From assembly GCF_036226405.1 (NCBI RefSeq), contig NZ_CP108464.1:6758001-6822000 (forward strand): a stretch of 64,000 bases of DNA, given 5' to 3'. The stretch comes from Streptomyces sp. NBC_01260. Lineage in GTDB: Bacteria; Actinomycetota; Actinomycetes; Streptomycetales; Streptomycetaceae. Position numbers and translations under genes: made by a program. Positions 9,093 to 17,882 of this stretch are shown one piece after another (within the stretch, counting starts at the first letter, position 1; every line of letters starts with the position of its first letter). The notes under the pieces are model-generated. The model saw only the letters and a list, made by a program, of their open reading frames with translations, was not told the DNA's origin and did not search any database.

Positions 9093-9125
9093 GGACTCAA
9101 CCCTAGGGCCTCGCACGAGGCCGTT

Positions 9126-9237
9126 GGCCGGCCGCCGAAGCGGCCGGCCTGACGCATCCCCTGTCGGAGAAAAGGCGACGCCGAGCAGCCACGGGGGGAG
9201 CTGCCCGGCGTCGGTCTGTCGCTCCGACGGGGGATGC
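9126..9237. other. Hairpin plus nested long inverted repeat
   Basis: Two structures lie side by side. The first is a perfect 10-bp stem (GGCCGGCCGC) with loop CGAA at 9126-9149. The second has outer arms of 16 bp at 9154-9169 and 9222-9237 (one G-T pair) enclosing inner arms of 13 bp at 9177-9189 and 9200-9212 (one mismatch). They lie between two minus-strand genes, after the DUF3099 gene. A terminator would need only the first. The nested element could be a structured RNA or a second terminator. Confidence 0.6.
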
Positions 9238-9358
9238 GGAGCGCCTACGAAGTATGTCACGCAGACCGGGGTGCAGTGCACTGGAACTTCATGATTGATC
9301 TGAGCTTTTCTTGAGCTTGAACCCGTCGCGAATCCGGCCGATATCCGGGCGTCCGGGC

Positions 9359-9733
9359 TCAGCCGTGCCCCTGCGGATCACCGGAGCGGAAGGCCTGGCC
9401 GGTCTCCGGGCCCGCTTCCGCCGGGCCCGCCACCGGTGCTGCGCCGAGCGCCGGCCGCGGCGGGGCCGGGACGAAGGTCGAGGGCAGCGAAGGGGTGTTC
9501 TCCCGGCCCGCGTTGGCGATGACGACGGCGACGTACGGGAGCAGAACGCCCAGCGCCAGCCCCACGATCGCCACATAGCGCTCCACGTTCCACAGGACCA
9601 CCGCGGCGATCACCGAAAGCGTGCGCACGGACATCGAGATCACATAGCGCCGCTGCCGGCCGCGCACATCGTCCGCGAGACCCTGCCGGGCACCCGTGAT
9701 CCGGAAGACCTCCGCATCGCTCTGCTTGCGCAT
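9359..9733 (-). CDS. DUF3099 family membrane protein
   Basis: About 124 residues. The N-terminal soluble stretch FRITGARQGLADDVRGRQRRY precedes two membrane helices (SVRTLSVIAAVVLW and YVAIVGLALGVLLPYVAVVIAN), then a Pro/Ala-rich tail. This is the DUF3099 layout, common in Streptomyces and of unknown function. I chose ATG 9733 with GGTGGAG upstream; ATG 9748 adds five residues. The gene diverges from the GlsB-like gene. Confidence 0.8.
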   Translation of the reverse strand: MRKQSDAEVFRITGARQGLADDVRGRQRRYVISMSVRTLSVIAAVVLWNVERYVAIVGLALGVLLPYVAVVIANAGRENTPSLPSTFVPAPPRPALGAAPVAGPAEAGPETGQAFRSGDPQGHG

Positions 9734-9971
9734 CCCGTCTCCACCCATCTTCCCCGAGCCCGCGTGCGAACCGGGGGAGACCCCGTTCCTGCGCCGGACG
9801 CTCCCCGGACCGGACCGCTCCCACGGTACGCCCGGTATCCGGCACGTTCGAGACCGGGGCGCGCCGTGAATCCCCTCCCGCGGCACGTACGGACCTGTCC
9901 GACGTGCGGTGTACACGCCCGGGACCGAGACTGATCGGACATCGCGACACCGCGTCGCACGAGGAGGCGGC

Positions 9972-10250
9972 ATGAGCTGGTTGTGGGCAATCATCGTGGG
10001 CCTGGTTCTCGGCCTGATCGCGAAGGCGATCCTGCCGGGGAAGCAGGAGATCCCACTCTGGCTGACGATCATTTTCGGCATCATCGGCAGCGTCCTCGGC
10101 AACACTGTCGCCACTTGGCTCGGTGTCAACGACACCAAGGGCATCGACTGGACGCGCCATCTGCTCCAGCTGATCGGTGCCGTGGTGGTGGTCGGCGTCG
10201 GCGACATGCTGTGGGCATCGATCCGCGGCTCCAAGCGAAAGAAGTCCTGA
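9972..10250 (+). CDS. GlsB/YeaQ/YmgE family stress-response membrane protein
   Basis: A 92-residue protein with three membrane helices (MSWLWAIIVGLVLGLIAKAI, LTIIFGIIGSVLGNTVATWL and LIGAVVVVGVGDMLW). This matches the transglycosylase-associated/GlsB family of small membrane proteins, often under general stress control. ATG 9972 has GAGGAGG at good distance. It is an isolated gene followed by a hairpin shared with convergent tyrS. Confidence 0.85.
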   Translation: MSWLWAIIVGLVLGLIAKAILPGKQEIPLWLTIIFGIIGSVLGNTVATWLGVNDTKGIDWTRHLLQLIGAVVVVGVGDMLWASIRGSKRKKS

Positions 10251-10307
10251 GCACCGGACGCCGGGCCGCCCGCGACGGCCCCGGGGTCCTGTTCGACGAG
10301 ACGGCGA

Positions 10308-10338
10308 CGGCCGGGTACGCGTGACGCGTACCCGGCCG
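10308..10338. terminator. Terminator hairpin between GlsB-like gene and tyrS
   Basis: CGGCCGGGTACGCG, loop TGA, then the exact complement (14 bp). It lies between two convergent genes. Confidence 0.7.
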
Positions 10339-10361
10339 CGGTGCTGTCACCCGGCAGCCTC

Positions 10362-11630
10362 TCAGCCGGCCGTGACCTCGATGGCCGCGAGGTTCTTCTT
10401 GCCCCGGCGCAGCACCAGCCAGCGCCCGTGCAGCAGCTCCTCGCGGGCCGGTGCCACCTCGCCGTCGGCGACCTTGACGTTGTTCACGTACGCGCCGCCC
10501 TCCTTGACCGTGCGGCGCGCGCCCGACTTGCTCGGCGCCAGACCGACCTCCACCAGCAGGTCCACCAGCGGACCCAGCTCGGTGACCCGGGCGTGCGGCA
10601 CCTCGGAGAGCGCCGCGCCCAGCGTCGCCTCGTCCAGCTCACCCAGCTCACCCTGGCCGAACAGCGCCTTCGACGCGGCGATGACCGCGGCACACTGGTC
10701 CGCGCCGTGCACCAGCGTCGTCAGCTCCTCGGCCAGCGCGCGCTGCGCCGACCGCGCCTGCGGCCGCTCCTCGGTGGCCTTCTCCAGCTCCGCCAGCTCG
10801 GCGGGGCTCAGGAAGCTGAGGATGCGCATGTAGCGGGAGATGTCCCGGTCGTCGACGTTCAGCCAGAACTGGTAGAACGCGTACGGCGTCGTCATCTCCG
10901 GGTCGAGCCAGACGGCGCCGCTCTCGGACTTGCCGAACTTGGTCCCGTCCGCCTTCGTCATCAGCGGGGTCGCCAGCGCGTGCACCTCGGCGCCCGGCTC
11001 CAGGCGGTGGATCAGGTCCAGGCCCGCGGTGAGGTTGCCCCACTGGTCGCTGCCGCCCTGCTGGAGGGTGCAGCCGTGACGCCGGTACAGCTCCAGGAAG
11101 TCCATGCTCTGGAGCAGCTGGTAGCTGAACTCGGTGTAGCTGATGCCCTCGTCGGACTCCAGCCGCCGGGCGATGGAGTCCTTGGTGAGCATCTTGTTGA
11201 CCCGGAAGTGCTTGCCGATGTCCCGCAGGAACTCGATCGCGGACATCCCCGCGGTCCAGTCCAGGTTGTTCACCATGACCGCGGCGTTCTCGCCCTCGAA
11301 GGACAGGAACGGCTCGATCTGGGACCGCAGCCGGGACACCCAGAGCGCGACCGTCTCCGGGTCGTTGAGCGTGCGCTCGGCGGTCGGGCGCGGGTCACCG
11401 ATCTGACCGGTGGCCCCGCCCACCAGGGCGAGCGGCCGCAGCCCCGCCCGCTGGAGCCGGCGCATGGTGAGCACCTGCACCAGATGGCCGACGTGCAGAC
11501 TGGCCGCGGTCGGGTCGAAGCCGCAATAGAACGTGACGGGACCGTCCGCGAGAGCCTTGCGCAGTGCGTCCTCGTCAGTGGACTGGGCGAACAGCCCGCG
11601 CCACTTCAGCTCGTCGACGATGTCCGTCAC
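10362..11630 (-). CDS. tyrS: Tyrosyl-tRNA synthetase
   Basis: A 422-residue class I aminoacyl-tRNA synthetase that charges tRNA-Tyr. The ATP-binding HIGH motif is HVGH at 46-49 and the KMSKS loop is KFGKS. The tyrosine-binding region [11 protein letters not shown] and the bacterial TyrRS segment GGSDQWGN are intact. The C-terminal S4 RNA-binding domain ([18 protein letters not shown]) is present. Length is normal for TyrS. It is followed by a 60-base gap to tldE on the same strand. I see no clear T-box; actinobacterial T-boxes usually precede ileS. Confidence 0.97.
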   Translation of the reverse strand: MTDIVDELKWRGLFAQSTDEDALRKALADGPVTFYCGFDPTAASLHVGHLVQVLTMRRLQRAGLRPLALVGGATGQIGDPRPTAERTLNDPETVALWVSRLRSQIEPFLSFEGENAAVMVNNLDWTAGMSAIEFLRDIGKHFRVNKMLTKDSIARRLESDEGISYTEFSYQLLQSMDFLELYRRHGCTLQQGGSDQWGNLTAGLDLIHRLEPGAEVHALATPLMTKADGTKFGKSESGAVWLDPEMTTPYAFYQFWLNVDDRDISRYMRILSFLSPAELAELEKATEERPQARSAQRALAEELTTLVHGADQCAAVIAASKALFGQGELGELDEATLGAALSEVPHARVTELGPLVDLLVEVGLAPSKSGARRTVKEGGAYVNNVKVADGEVAPAREELLHGRWLVLRRGKKNLAAIEVTAG

Positions 11631-11690
11631 GGTTCCGTGTCTCCTCAGCTACGTGTATCGAATCGAAAGGCAACCGCCAGTCTAGGCGGG

Positions 11691-13085
11691 TCACACCCCC
11701 GGGCTGACCGAGCTCATATTGAAGTCCGGGATGCGCAGCGCGGGCATCGCGGCCCTGGTGAACCAGTCGCCCCACTCGCGCGGAAGCGTCTTCTCGGTAC
11801 GTCCCGCCTCGGTGGCCCTCGACAGCAGGTCGACCGGGGACTCGTTGAAGCGGAAGTTGTTCACCTCGCCGACCACCTCACCGCCCTCCACGAGATACAC
11901 CCCGTCGCGAGTCAGCCCGGTCAGCAGCAGCGTCGCCGGATCGACCTCGCGGATGTACCACATAGAGGTCAGCAGCAGCCCGCGGCCGGTCGTCGCGGCC
12001 ACCATCTCCTCCAGCGACCGCTCACCGCCGCCCTCCAGGACCAGGTTGTCGATCGCCGGGGCGAGCGGCAGCCCGGTCAGACCCGCCGTGTGCCGGGTGG
12101 TCGTCAGCTGCTCCAGCCGGCCGTCCCTGATCCAGTCGGTGCGGGCCAGCGGCAGCCCGTTGTCGAAGACCGAACCGCCGTCCCCGGAGGAATGGGCGAT
12201 GACGAACGGCGCCGACTCCAGACCCGGCGCGTGCGGGTCGCTGCACAGTGTCAGCGGCAGCGCGGACAGCGTCTCGCCGAGCCGGGTGCCGCCACCGGGC
12301 CTGGAGAACACCGTCCGGCCCTCCGTGGCGTCCCGGGCGGTCGCGGACCACAGCTGGTAGATCAGCAGATCGGCGACGGAGGTCGGCGGCAGCAGCGTCT
12401 CGTACCGTCCGGCCGGCAGCTCGATACGGCGCTCCGCCCAGCTCAGCCGCCGCGCCAGTTCGGCGTCCAGCTCGGCCGGGTCGACATCCTTGAAGTCGCG
12501 GGTCGCCCGGCCCGCCCAGGCCGAGCGCGACCGGTCGGGCGACTTGGCGTTCAGCTCCAGCGTCCCGTTCGGCTGGTCGTGGCGCAGCCGCAGTCCCGTC
12601 GACGTACCGAGATAGGTCGAGGTCATCTCGTGGTTGGCGAAGCCGTACAGCTCACGGCCGCCGGACCGGGCCCGCGCGAAGGCGTCGCCGAGCGCGGGGG
12701 CGAACGCCGCGAACACGTCGGAGTCCGTCTCCACGGGCGCGTCCGTGAAGTCGGGGGAGGCAGGTACCCCGGTGACCAGCGGCTGCGCGTCCTCGGCCGG
12801 ACCTGCCCCGCGTGCGGCTGCCTCGGCGGCCCGCACCAGCGGCTCCAGGTCCGCCGCGGTGACGGCGGACCTGGACACCACGCCGGACGCGCTGCCCTCG
12901 GCGCCGTCGACCGTGGCGATGACGGTGAGCGTGCGGCCCCGGGTCACCCCGTTCGTGGTGAGCGCGTTGCCCGCCCAGCGCAGATTGGCCGACGACTGCT
13001 CGTCGGCGATGACCACACAGCCGTCGGCGGTGGACAGTTCGAGAGCGCGCTCGACGATCTCGTGCGGCTTGCTGACGCGGCTCAT
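11691..13085 (-). CDS. tldE: TldD/PmbA family metallopeptidase, TldE-like subunit
   Basis: A 464-residue PmbA/TldE-type protein. In E. coli TldD and TldE form a heterodimeric zinc protease that removes leader peptides (microcin B17) and degrades unfolded peptides; TldE lacks the zinc ligands. Family features include TLTVIATVDGAEGSASGVVSR in the N-terminal domain and SMWYIREVDPATLLLTGLTRDG near the C-terminus. No HExxxH is present, as expected for the partner subunit. ATG 13085 overlaps the stop of a 29-codon mini-ORF by four bases, so translation is probably coupled through it to tldD. Confidence 0.92.
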   Translation of the reverse strand: MSRVSKPHEIVERALELSTADGCVVIADEQSSANLRWAGNALTTNGVTRGRTLTVIATVDGAEGSASGVVSRSAVTAADLEPLVRAAEAAARGAGPAEDAQPLVTGVPASPDFTDAPVETDSDVFAAFAPALGDAFARARSGGRELYGFANHEMTSTYLGTSTGLRLRHDQPNGTLELNAKSPDRSRSAWAGRATRDFKDVDPAELDAELARRLSWAERRIELPAGRYETLLPPTSVADLLIYQLWSATARDATEGRTVFSRPGGGTRLGETLSALPLTLCSDPHAPGLESAPFVIAHSSGDGGSVFDNGLPLARTDWIRDGRLEQLTTTRHTAGLTGLPLAPAIDNLVLEGGGERSLEEMVAATTGRGLLLTSMWYIREVDPATLLLTGLTRDGVYLVEGGEVVGEVNNFRFNESPVDLLSRATEAGRTEKTLPREWGDWFTRAAMPALRIPDFNMSSVSPGV

Positions 13086-13197
13086 CGTCCGGCCTCCTGC
13101 GTCGTGTTGAGACTGTGCTGACCCGGGGGGCGCCCCCCGGAACCCCGGCCGGTTCCCTGCGCGCCGCTCATCGTCCGGCCTCCTGCGTCGTGTTGAG
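13080..13197. repeat. 32-bp perfect direct repeat at the tldD-tldE junction
   Basis: Copies at 13080-13111 and 13166-13197 are identical and 86 bases apart. Each copy carries the last codons of tldD, a ribosome binding site and an ATG start. The 54 bases between contain the palindrome CCCGGGGGGCGCCCCCCGGG-like core, a common type of Streptomyces intergenic sequence. The simplest reading is a tandem duplication or template-switch event. Confidence 0.9.
13082..13171 (-). CDS. 29-codon mini-ORF created by a duplication at the tldD/tldE junction
   Basis: ATG at 13169-13171 overlaps the tldD stop (ATGA), and the TGA at 13082-13084 overlaps the tldE start (ATGA). The ribosome binding site is a perfect copy of that of tldE (GCAGGAGGCCGGACG before ATG). 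The last residues, LNTTQEAGR, repeat the C-terminus of TldD. The middle is a Gly/Arg/Pro stretch from a GC-rich palindrome. It looks like a by-product of a duplication, but it should be translated. No function is known or implied. Confidence 0.55.
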   Translation of the reverse strand: MSGAQGTGRGSGGRPPGQHSLNTTQEAGR

Positions 13198-14691
13198 GAT
13201 GTTCACGCCTCGGAAGAGGGCGGAGGGGCAGCCGTGCGAGACGGCCGCGATCTGGCCCGGCTGGGCCTTGCCGCAGTTGAAGGCGCCGCCCAGGACATAC
13301 GTCTGCGGACCGCCGACCTTCTCCATCGAGCCCCAGAAGTCCGTCGTCGTCGCCTGGTAGGCGACATCGCGCAGCTGCCCGGCGAGCCTGCCGTTCTCGA
13401 TCCGGAAGAACCGCTGCCCGGTGAACTGGAAGTTGTACCGCTGCATGTCGATCGACCAGGACCGGTCGCCGACCACGTAGATCCCGCGCTCCACCCCGCC
13501 GATCAGATCGTCGGTGGAGAGGCCGCCGGGATCCGGTGCCAGCGACACGTTCGCCATGCGCTGCACGGGGACGTGGCCCGGCGAGTCCGCGTACGCGCAC
13601 CCGTTGGACCGGCCCAGATCCGTCAGCTTCGCGATCCGGCGGTCCAGCTGGTAGCCGACCAGTGTGCCGTCCTTCACCAGGTCCCACGACTGGGCCTCGA
13701 CGCCCTCGTCGTCGTAACCGATCGTCGCGAGCCCGTGTTCGGCCGTGCGGTCGCCCGTCACGTTCATCACCGGGGAGCCGTACGCCAGCTTCCCCAGCTT
13801 GTCGAAGGTGGCGAACGAGGTCCCGGCGTACGCCGCCTCGTACCCCAGCGCCCGGTCCAGCTCGGTGGCATGGCCGATCGACTCATGGATGGTCAGCCAC
13901 AGATTGGACGGGTCGACCACCAGGTCGTACGTCCCCGCCTCGACACCCGGGGCGCGCATCTTCTCGGCCAGCAGCCCGGGAATGCTCTCCAGCTCCGCGT
14001 CCCAGTCCCAGCCGGTCCCGGTCAGGTACTCCCAACCGCGCCCCACCGGCGGCGCGATCGTGCGCATCGAGTCGAACTCGCCGGTCGTCGCGTCCACCGC
14101 CACCGCGGTGAACTGCGGATGCAGCCGCACCCGCTGCTGTGTGGTGACCGTGCCCGCCGTGTCCGCGTAGAACTTGTTCTCATGGACGGTCATCAGCGAG
14201 GCGTCCACATGCGCGACGCCCTGCGCCCCCAGGAGCCGGCCGCTCCACTCGGCGAGCAGTCCCGCCTTCTCCTCGGCCGGTACGTCGAAGGGGTCGACCT
14301 CGTACGCCGACACCCAGCTCCGCTCCCCGTGCACCGGCTCGTCCGCCAGCTCCACCCGCTCGTCGGAACCCGCCGCCGCGATGACCTTCGCCGACAGCTT
14401 CGCCATGGCGACGGCCTGCGAGGCCACCTTCGCCGCGGCGTCCATCGTCAGATCCACCCCGGAGGCGAACCCCCACGCCCCGCCGTGCACCACCCGCACC
14501 GCGTACCCGAGATCGGTACTGTCCGACGCCCCGGCCGGCCGGGCGTCCCGCAGCCGCCAGGTGGCGCTGCGCACCCGCTCGAAGCGGAAGTCGGCATGCA
14601 CGGCCCCGAGCGCCCGCGCACGGGCGAGCGCCGCGTCGGCCAACGGCCTCAGCGGAAGGGCCAGGAACGACTGATCTACCTCATGGGGCAC
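13168..14691 (-). CDS. tldD: TldD family zinc metallopeptidase
   Basis: A 507-residue catalytic subunit of the TldD/TldE peptidase. The zinc-binding motif HESIGH (HExxxH) is present, followed by the conserved ATELDRALGYEA. GWGFASG-like AWGFASG in the N-terminal domain and the C-terminal FNCGKAQPGQ also match the family. The enzyme cleaves unfolded or modified peptides in the cytoplasm. I chose GTG 14691 because AGAGGAGAGG precedes it and the family homology begins there. It heads the tldD, mini-ORF, tldE operon, with ATGA overlaps at both joints. Confidence 0.94.
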   Translation of the reverse strand: MPHEVDQSFLALPLRPLADAALARARALGAVHADFRFERVRSATWRLRDARPAGASDSTDLGYAVRVVHGGAWGFASGVDLTMDAAAKVASQAVAMAKLSAKVIAAAGSDERVELADEPVHGERSWVSAYEVDPFDVPAEEKAGLLAEWSGRLLGAQGVAHVDASLMTVHENKFYADTAGTVTTQQRVRLHPQFTAVAVDATTGEFDSMRTIAPPVGRGWEYLTGTGWDWDAELESIPGLLAEKMRAPGVEAGTYDLVVDPSNLWLTIHESIGHATELDRALGYEAAYAGTSFATFDKLGKLAYGSPVMNVTGDRTAEHGLATIGYDDEGVEAQSWDLVKDGTLVGYQLDRRIAKLTDLGRSNGCAYADSPGHVPVQRMANVSLAPDPGGLSTDDLIGGVERGIYVVGDRSWSIDMQRYNFQFTGQRFFRIENGRLAGQLRDVAYQATTTDFWGSMEKVGGPQTYVLGGAFNCGKAQPGQIAAVSHGCPSALFRGVNILNTTQEAGR

Positions 14692-14856
14692 GGGCGGCCT
14701 CTCCTCTGCGTCACATACCCTCGGATCTTTTACGAGGCAGTGAAGCACGGCCGAAGCGGCGGCACAGTCGAATTGCGGGCGGGGGCGACGGGCCGTCCGG
14801 CCGGGCCCGCGGGCGGACAGGGCCAGGTCGTGGCCGGGACGGGACTGTAGGAACCC

Positions 14857-14882
14857 GACAGCGCCCGGGGGAAGGCGCTGTC
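14857..14882. other. Hairpin in the fabG leader region
   Basis: GACAGCGCC, eight-base loop, GGCGCTGTC; perfect 9-bp stem, 77 bases before the fabG start. The region 14692-14958 is otherwise non-coding and holds the divergent tldD and fabG promoters. The hairpin could be an operator or an attenuator; I cannot tell which. Confidence 0.45.
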
Positions 14883-14958
14883 AGAGGCCGATTCCTCGGG
14901 AAGCGGGCGGTACCGATAGGTTTTCGAGGTACCAGACAGCTATGGAAAGGGTGATCCG

Positions 14959-15678
14959 TTGAGCCGCTCGGTTCTCGTCACCGGAGGAAACCGGGGCATC
15001 GGCCTCGCCATCGCCCGCGCTTTCGCCGACAACGGCGACAAGGTCGCGATCACCTACCGTTCCGGTGAGCCGCCGCAGGAGCTCACCGAGGCCGGTGTTC
15101 TCGCGGTCCGTTGCGACATCACCGACGCCGAGCAGGTGGAGCAGGCCTACAAGGAGATCGAGGAGAAGCACGGCAATGTGGAGGTACTGGTCGCCAACGC
15201 CGGTATCACCAAGGACCAGTTGCTGATCCGGATGTCCGAGGAGGACTTCACGTCCGTCCTCGACACCAACCTCACCGGCACCTTCCGGGTCGTCAAGCGT
15301 GCCAACCGCGGCATGCTGCGCGCCAAGAAGGGCCGGGTCGTCCTCATCTCCTCCGTCGTCGGCCTCCTCGGCTCGGCGGGACAGGCGAACTACGCCGCGT
15401 CCAAGGCCGGTCTGGTCGGCTTCGCCCGGTCGCTGGCCCGTGAGCTGGGTTCGCGGAACATCACCTTCAACGTCGTCTCGCCCGGCTTCGTCGACACCGA
15501 CATGACGCAGGTGCTCACCGAGGAGCAGCGCAAGGGCATCGTCGCCCAGGTGCCGCTCGCGCGATACGCGCAGCCCGCGGAGATCGCCGCCGCGGTGCGC
15601 TTCCTCGCCTCCGACGACGCGTCGTACATCACTGGAGCCGTCATCCCTGTTGACGGCGGATTGGGCATGGGTCACTGA
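14959..15678 (+). CDS. fabG: 3-oxoacyl-[acyl-carrier-protein] reductase
   Basis: A 239-residue short-chain dehydrogenase that reduces 3-oxoacyl-ACP to 3-hydroxyacyl-ACP with NADPH in fatty acid elongation. The cofactor motif is TGGNRGIG (8-15). The catalytic residues are Ser in LISSVVG and Tyr/Lys in YAASK. The C-terminal FLASDDASYITG is typical of FabG. The start is TTG 14959 with AAAGG upstream; an upstream GTG at 14951 runs into a stop at once. fabI follows five bases later. The pairing of fabG with an InhA-type fabI is the same as mabA-inhA of mycobacteria. Confidence 0.95.
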   Translation: MSRSVLVTGGNRGIGLAIARAFADNGDKVAITYRSGEPPQELTEAGVLAVRCDITDAEQVEQAYKEIEEKHGNVEVLVANAGITKDQLLIRMSEEDFTSVLDTNLTGTFRVVKRANRGMLRAKKGRVVLISSVVGLLGSAGQANYAASKAGLVGFARSLARELGSRNITFNVVSPGFVDTDMTQVLTEEQRKGIVAQVPLARYAQPAEIAAAVRFLASDDASYITGAVIPVDGGLGMGH

Positions 15679-15683
15679 TCACC

Positions 15684-16451
15684 ATGAGCGGAATTCTCGA
15701 CGGCAAGCGCATCCTCATCACCGGGGTGCTGATGGAGTCGTCCATCGCGTTCCACGCCGCCAAGGTGGCCCAGGAGCAGGGTGCCGAAATCATCCTGACC
15801 GCCTTCCCCCGGCCCACGCTGACCGAGCGCATCGCCCGGAAGCTGCCCAAGCCGGCCAAGGTCATCGAGCTGGACGTGACCAACGACGAGCACCTGGACC
15901 GGCTCGCCGGTCTGGTGCGCGACGAGCTCGGCACGCTCGACGGCGTCGTCCACTCCATCGGCTTCGCGCCGCAGGACGCGCTCGGCGGCAACTTCCTCAA
16001 CACCCCGTTCGAGTCGGTCGCCACGGCGATGCACGTCTCGGCGTTCTCGCTGAAGTCGCTCGCCATGGCGTGCAAGCCGCTGATGAGCGAGGGCGGTTCG
16101 ATCGTCGGCCTCACCTTCGACGCGCAGTTCGCCTGGCCGCAGTACGACTGGATGGGCCCGGCGAAGGCCGCGCTGGAGGCGACCTCCCGCTACCTCGCCC
16201 GCGACCTGGGCAAGGACGGCATCCGCTGCAACCTGATCTCGGCCGGGCCGCTCGGCTCCATGGCCGCCAAGTCCATCCCGGGCTTCAGCGACCTCGCCGA
16301 GGTGTGGAACACCCGCGCGCCGATGGCCTGGGACATGTCGGACGCGGAGCCGGCCGGCCGCGGCATCGTCGCGCTGCTCTCGGACTTCTTCCCGCGGACC
16401 ACGGGCGAGATCATCCACGTCGACAGTGGCGTGCACATGATGGGTGCCTGA
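15684..16451 (+). CDS. fabI: Enoyl-[acyl-carrier-protein] reductase (NADH), FabI/InhA type
   Basis: A 255-residue enzyme that carries out the last reduction of each fatty acid elongation round. The NADH-binding loop has the family form ITGVLMESSIAFHAA. The active-site Tyr, Met and Lys are in PQYDWMGPAKAALE. GLTFDAQFAWP is the InhA-like segment. It is in an operon with fabG (five-base gap) and ends at a strong hairpin. It belongs to the isoniazid/triclosan target family. Susceptibility cannot be judged from sequence. Confidence 0.96.
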   Translation: MSGILDGKRILITGVLMESSIAFHAAKVAQEQGAEIILTAFPRPTLTERIARKLPKPAKVIELDVTNDEHLDRLAGLVRDELGTLDGVVHSIGFAPQDALGGNFLNTPFESVATAMHVSAFSLKSLAMACKPLMSEGGSIVGLTFDAQFAWPQYDWMGPAKAALEATSRYLARDLGKDGIRCNLISAGPLGSMAAKSIPGFSDLAEVWNTRAPMAWDMSDAEPAGRGIVALLSDFFPRTTGEIIHVDSGVHMMGA

Positions 16452-16471
16452 CCCTCGCACGACGGCGTTCC

Positions 16472-16517
16472 GAAACGGCCGCGCACCACTTCCCCGGAGG
16501 TGGTGCGCGGCCGTTTC
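16472..16517. terminator. Terminator hairpin after fabG-fabI
   Basis: Arms of 22 bases (GAAACGGCCGCGCACCAC...) with one G-T pair and a two- to four-base loop. Confidence 0.8.
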
Positions 16518-16684
16518 CCGTGTCCCGCCCCGCCTCTCGGCGCTCAGGTCGAAAACCTGGTCGATCCACCGCAGAATGTGGAGGAACCGGACTTCTGGTC
16601 CGGCCGAACGTCTTTCGTCCGGACCGGGCCTGCCCCGCGAGACCGGCCCGATACAGGCGAGAGGCCCCAGGGGAGGAGATCGCT

Positions 16685-17071
16685 GTGCACGGCACACGTC
16701 ACCGAACCCGGTCCCTGCTGGCGGCCTCCGCGGTCGTCGCCGGACTGCTCGTCCCCGGCGCCCTGTACGCCGCGGGCCACGTCGGGGCCGCAGGTGCGGC
16801 AGCACCGCCCGCACCCGACCCCGAACCCTCCGGCGCCGAATGCCGTACGTCGGTCCAGGGTTCCCGGGTCGTCGCCTACTGCCACAACCCGTACCCGTCC
16901 ACCGACCGGGTGCAGCTGCACACCGAGTGCGCCCGCTGGTGGGACATCGACGCGGACGCCAGGCCGGTCGACGTCGGGCCGGGGCGGACCGTACGGCTGG
17001 ACGACCGCTGCTGGAAAGAGGTCGGCTCCGCCTGGGTCACCCACGGCGGCGAGACCCGCGCGGCGTCCTGA
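16685..17071 (+). CDS. Small secreted protein of unknown function
   Basis: 128 residues. A Sec signal peptide spans about residues 1-35: basic start HGTRHRTR, core SLLAASAVVAGLLVPGALYA, and probable cleavage after an AxA site. The mature part has three cysteines (CRTS, YCHN and CARWW) plus one in DRCWKEVG, giving four that could form two disulfides. GTG 16685 has GGGAGGAG upstream. I do not recognise the family. The fold is probably a small beta-rich domain that binds something outside the cell; this is inference. Confidence 0.75.
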   Translation: MHGTRHRTRSLLAASAVVAGLLVPGALYAAGHVGAAGAAAPPAPDPEPSGAECRTSVQGSRVVAYCHNPYPSTDRVQLHTECARWWDIDADARPVDVGPGRTVRLDDRCWKEVGSAWVTHGGETRAAS

Positions 17072-17090
17072 CCCGCACCCCGTGCTCCCC

Positions 17091-17120
17091 AAGGGCTGTC
17101 CCGTAGTCCCCGGTGGAGCG
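17091..17120 (+). repeat. Dispersed extragenic repeat, copy 1
   Basis: Begins AAGGGCTGTCCCGTAGTCCC and continues with CGGTGGAGCG. It aligns with the copy at 28863-28893 at about 24 of 30 positions. It lies between convergent genes. Confidence 0.5.
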
Positions 17121-17131
17121 CAGGGCAGCCC

Positions 17132-17806
17132 CTAGACCCGGTCCACCAGGCAGTCCAGCGCATGGCTCGCGGCCTCGGACGCCGCCGTCTCCGCGTCACC
17201 GGCGCGGATCGCCTCGACCAGCCGCCCGTGGTCCATATGGTTCTCCGGCCGCAGCTCATGACCGACGTCGACCCGGAGATAGTCCCGCAGGAGGTCGCCC
17301 AGGTCGGCGTAGAGACCGGTCAGCACATCGTTGTGGGAGGCGGCCACCACGGCCAGATGCAGCGTCGCGTCCACCGCCACGAAGGCCTCGGCGTCCCCCG
17401 CGGCCCAGGTCTCCTCCCGGCGCCGCATGAGCGCGTCCAGCTGCTTCAGGTCCCGGTCGGTACGACGGGCGGCGGCCAGGCGCGCCGCCGACGACTCCAG
17501 CGTCGAGCGCAGCTCGGCGACATGGCGCGGGTCGGCGGACGCGAACCGGCGGTGCATCACCCCGGCGAGCTCACTGGTGGCGGCCACATAGGTGCCCGAG
17601 CCCTGCCGGATGTCGAGCAGGCCGTTGTGCGCGAGCGCCCGCACCGCCTCGCGGACGGTGTTACGGGCCACCCCCAGCTGCTCGACCAGCTCGGGTTCGG
17701 TGGGGATGCGCGAGCCCACGGGCCACTCGCCCGACGTGATCTGGTTCCTCAGCTGGGCAATCACCTGGTCGGCGAGTGCCGAACGCCGCGGGGACGTCAG
17801 CGCCAT
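17132..17806 (-). CDS. FadR/GntR family transcriptional regulator
   Basis: 224 residues. The N-terminal winged helix (about 8-75) has the GntR signature GSRIPTEPELVEQLGVARNTVREAVRAL. The C-terminal FCD domain (about 90-215) has the metal-ligand positions Asp and His in VDATLHLAVVAAS and the later HMDHGRLVEAI. FCD regulators respond to small carboxylates. ATG 17806 is divergent from a CynX-like transporter 114 bases away, so that transporter is the likely target. The inverted repeat next to the transporter promoter is the likely operator. Confidence 0.9.
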   Translation of the reverse strand: MALTSPRRSALADQVIAQLRNQITSGEWPVGSRIPTEPELVEQLGVARNTVREAVRALAHNGLLDIRQGSGTYVAATSELAGVMHRRFASADPRHVAELRSTLESSAARLAAARRTDRDLKQLDALMRRREETWAAGDAEAFVAVDATLHLAVVAASHNDVLTGLYADLGDLLRDYLRVDVGHELRPENHMDHGRLVEAIRAGDAETAASEAASHALDCLVDRV

Positions 17807-17882
17807 GGTGCTCCTTGCTCGGGTGTCCGGGGGCGGGGGCCGTCCCGCCGTCGTTCTCGGGTGTCCGCATGTTCTCAGAGGA

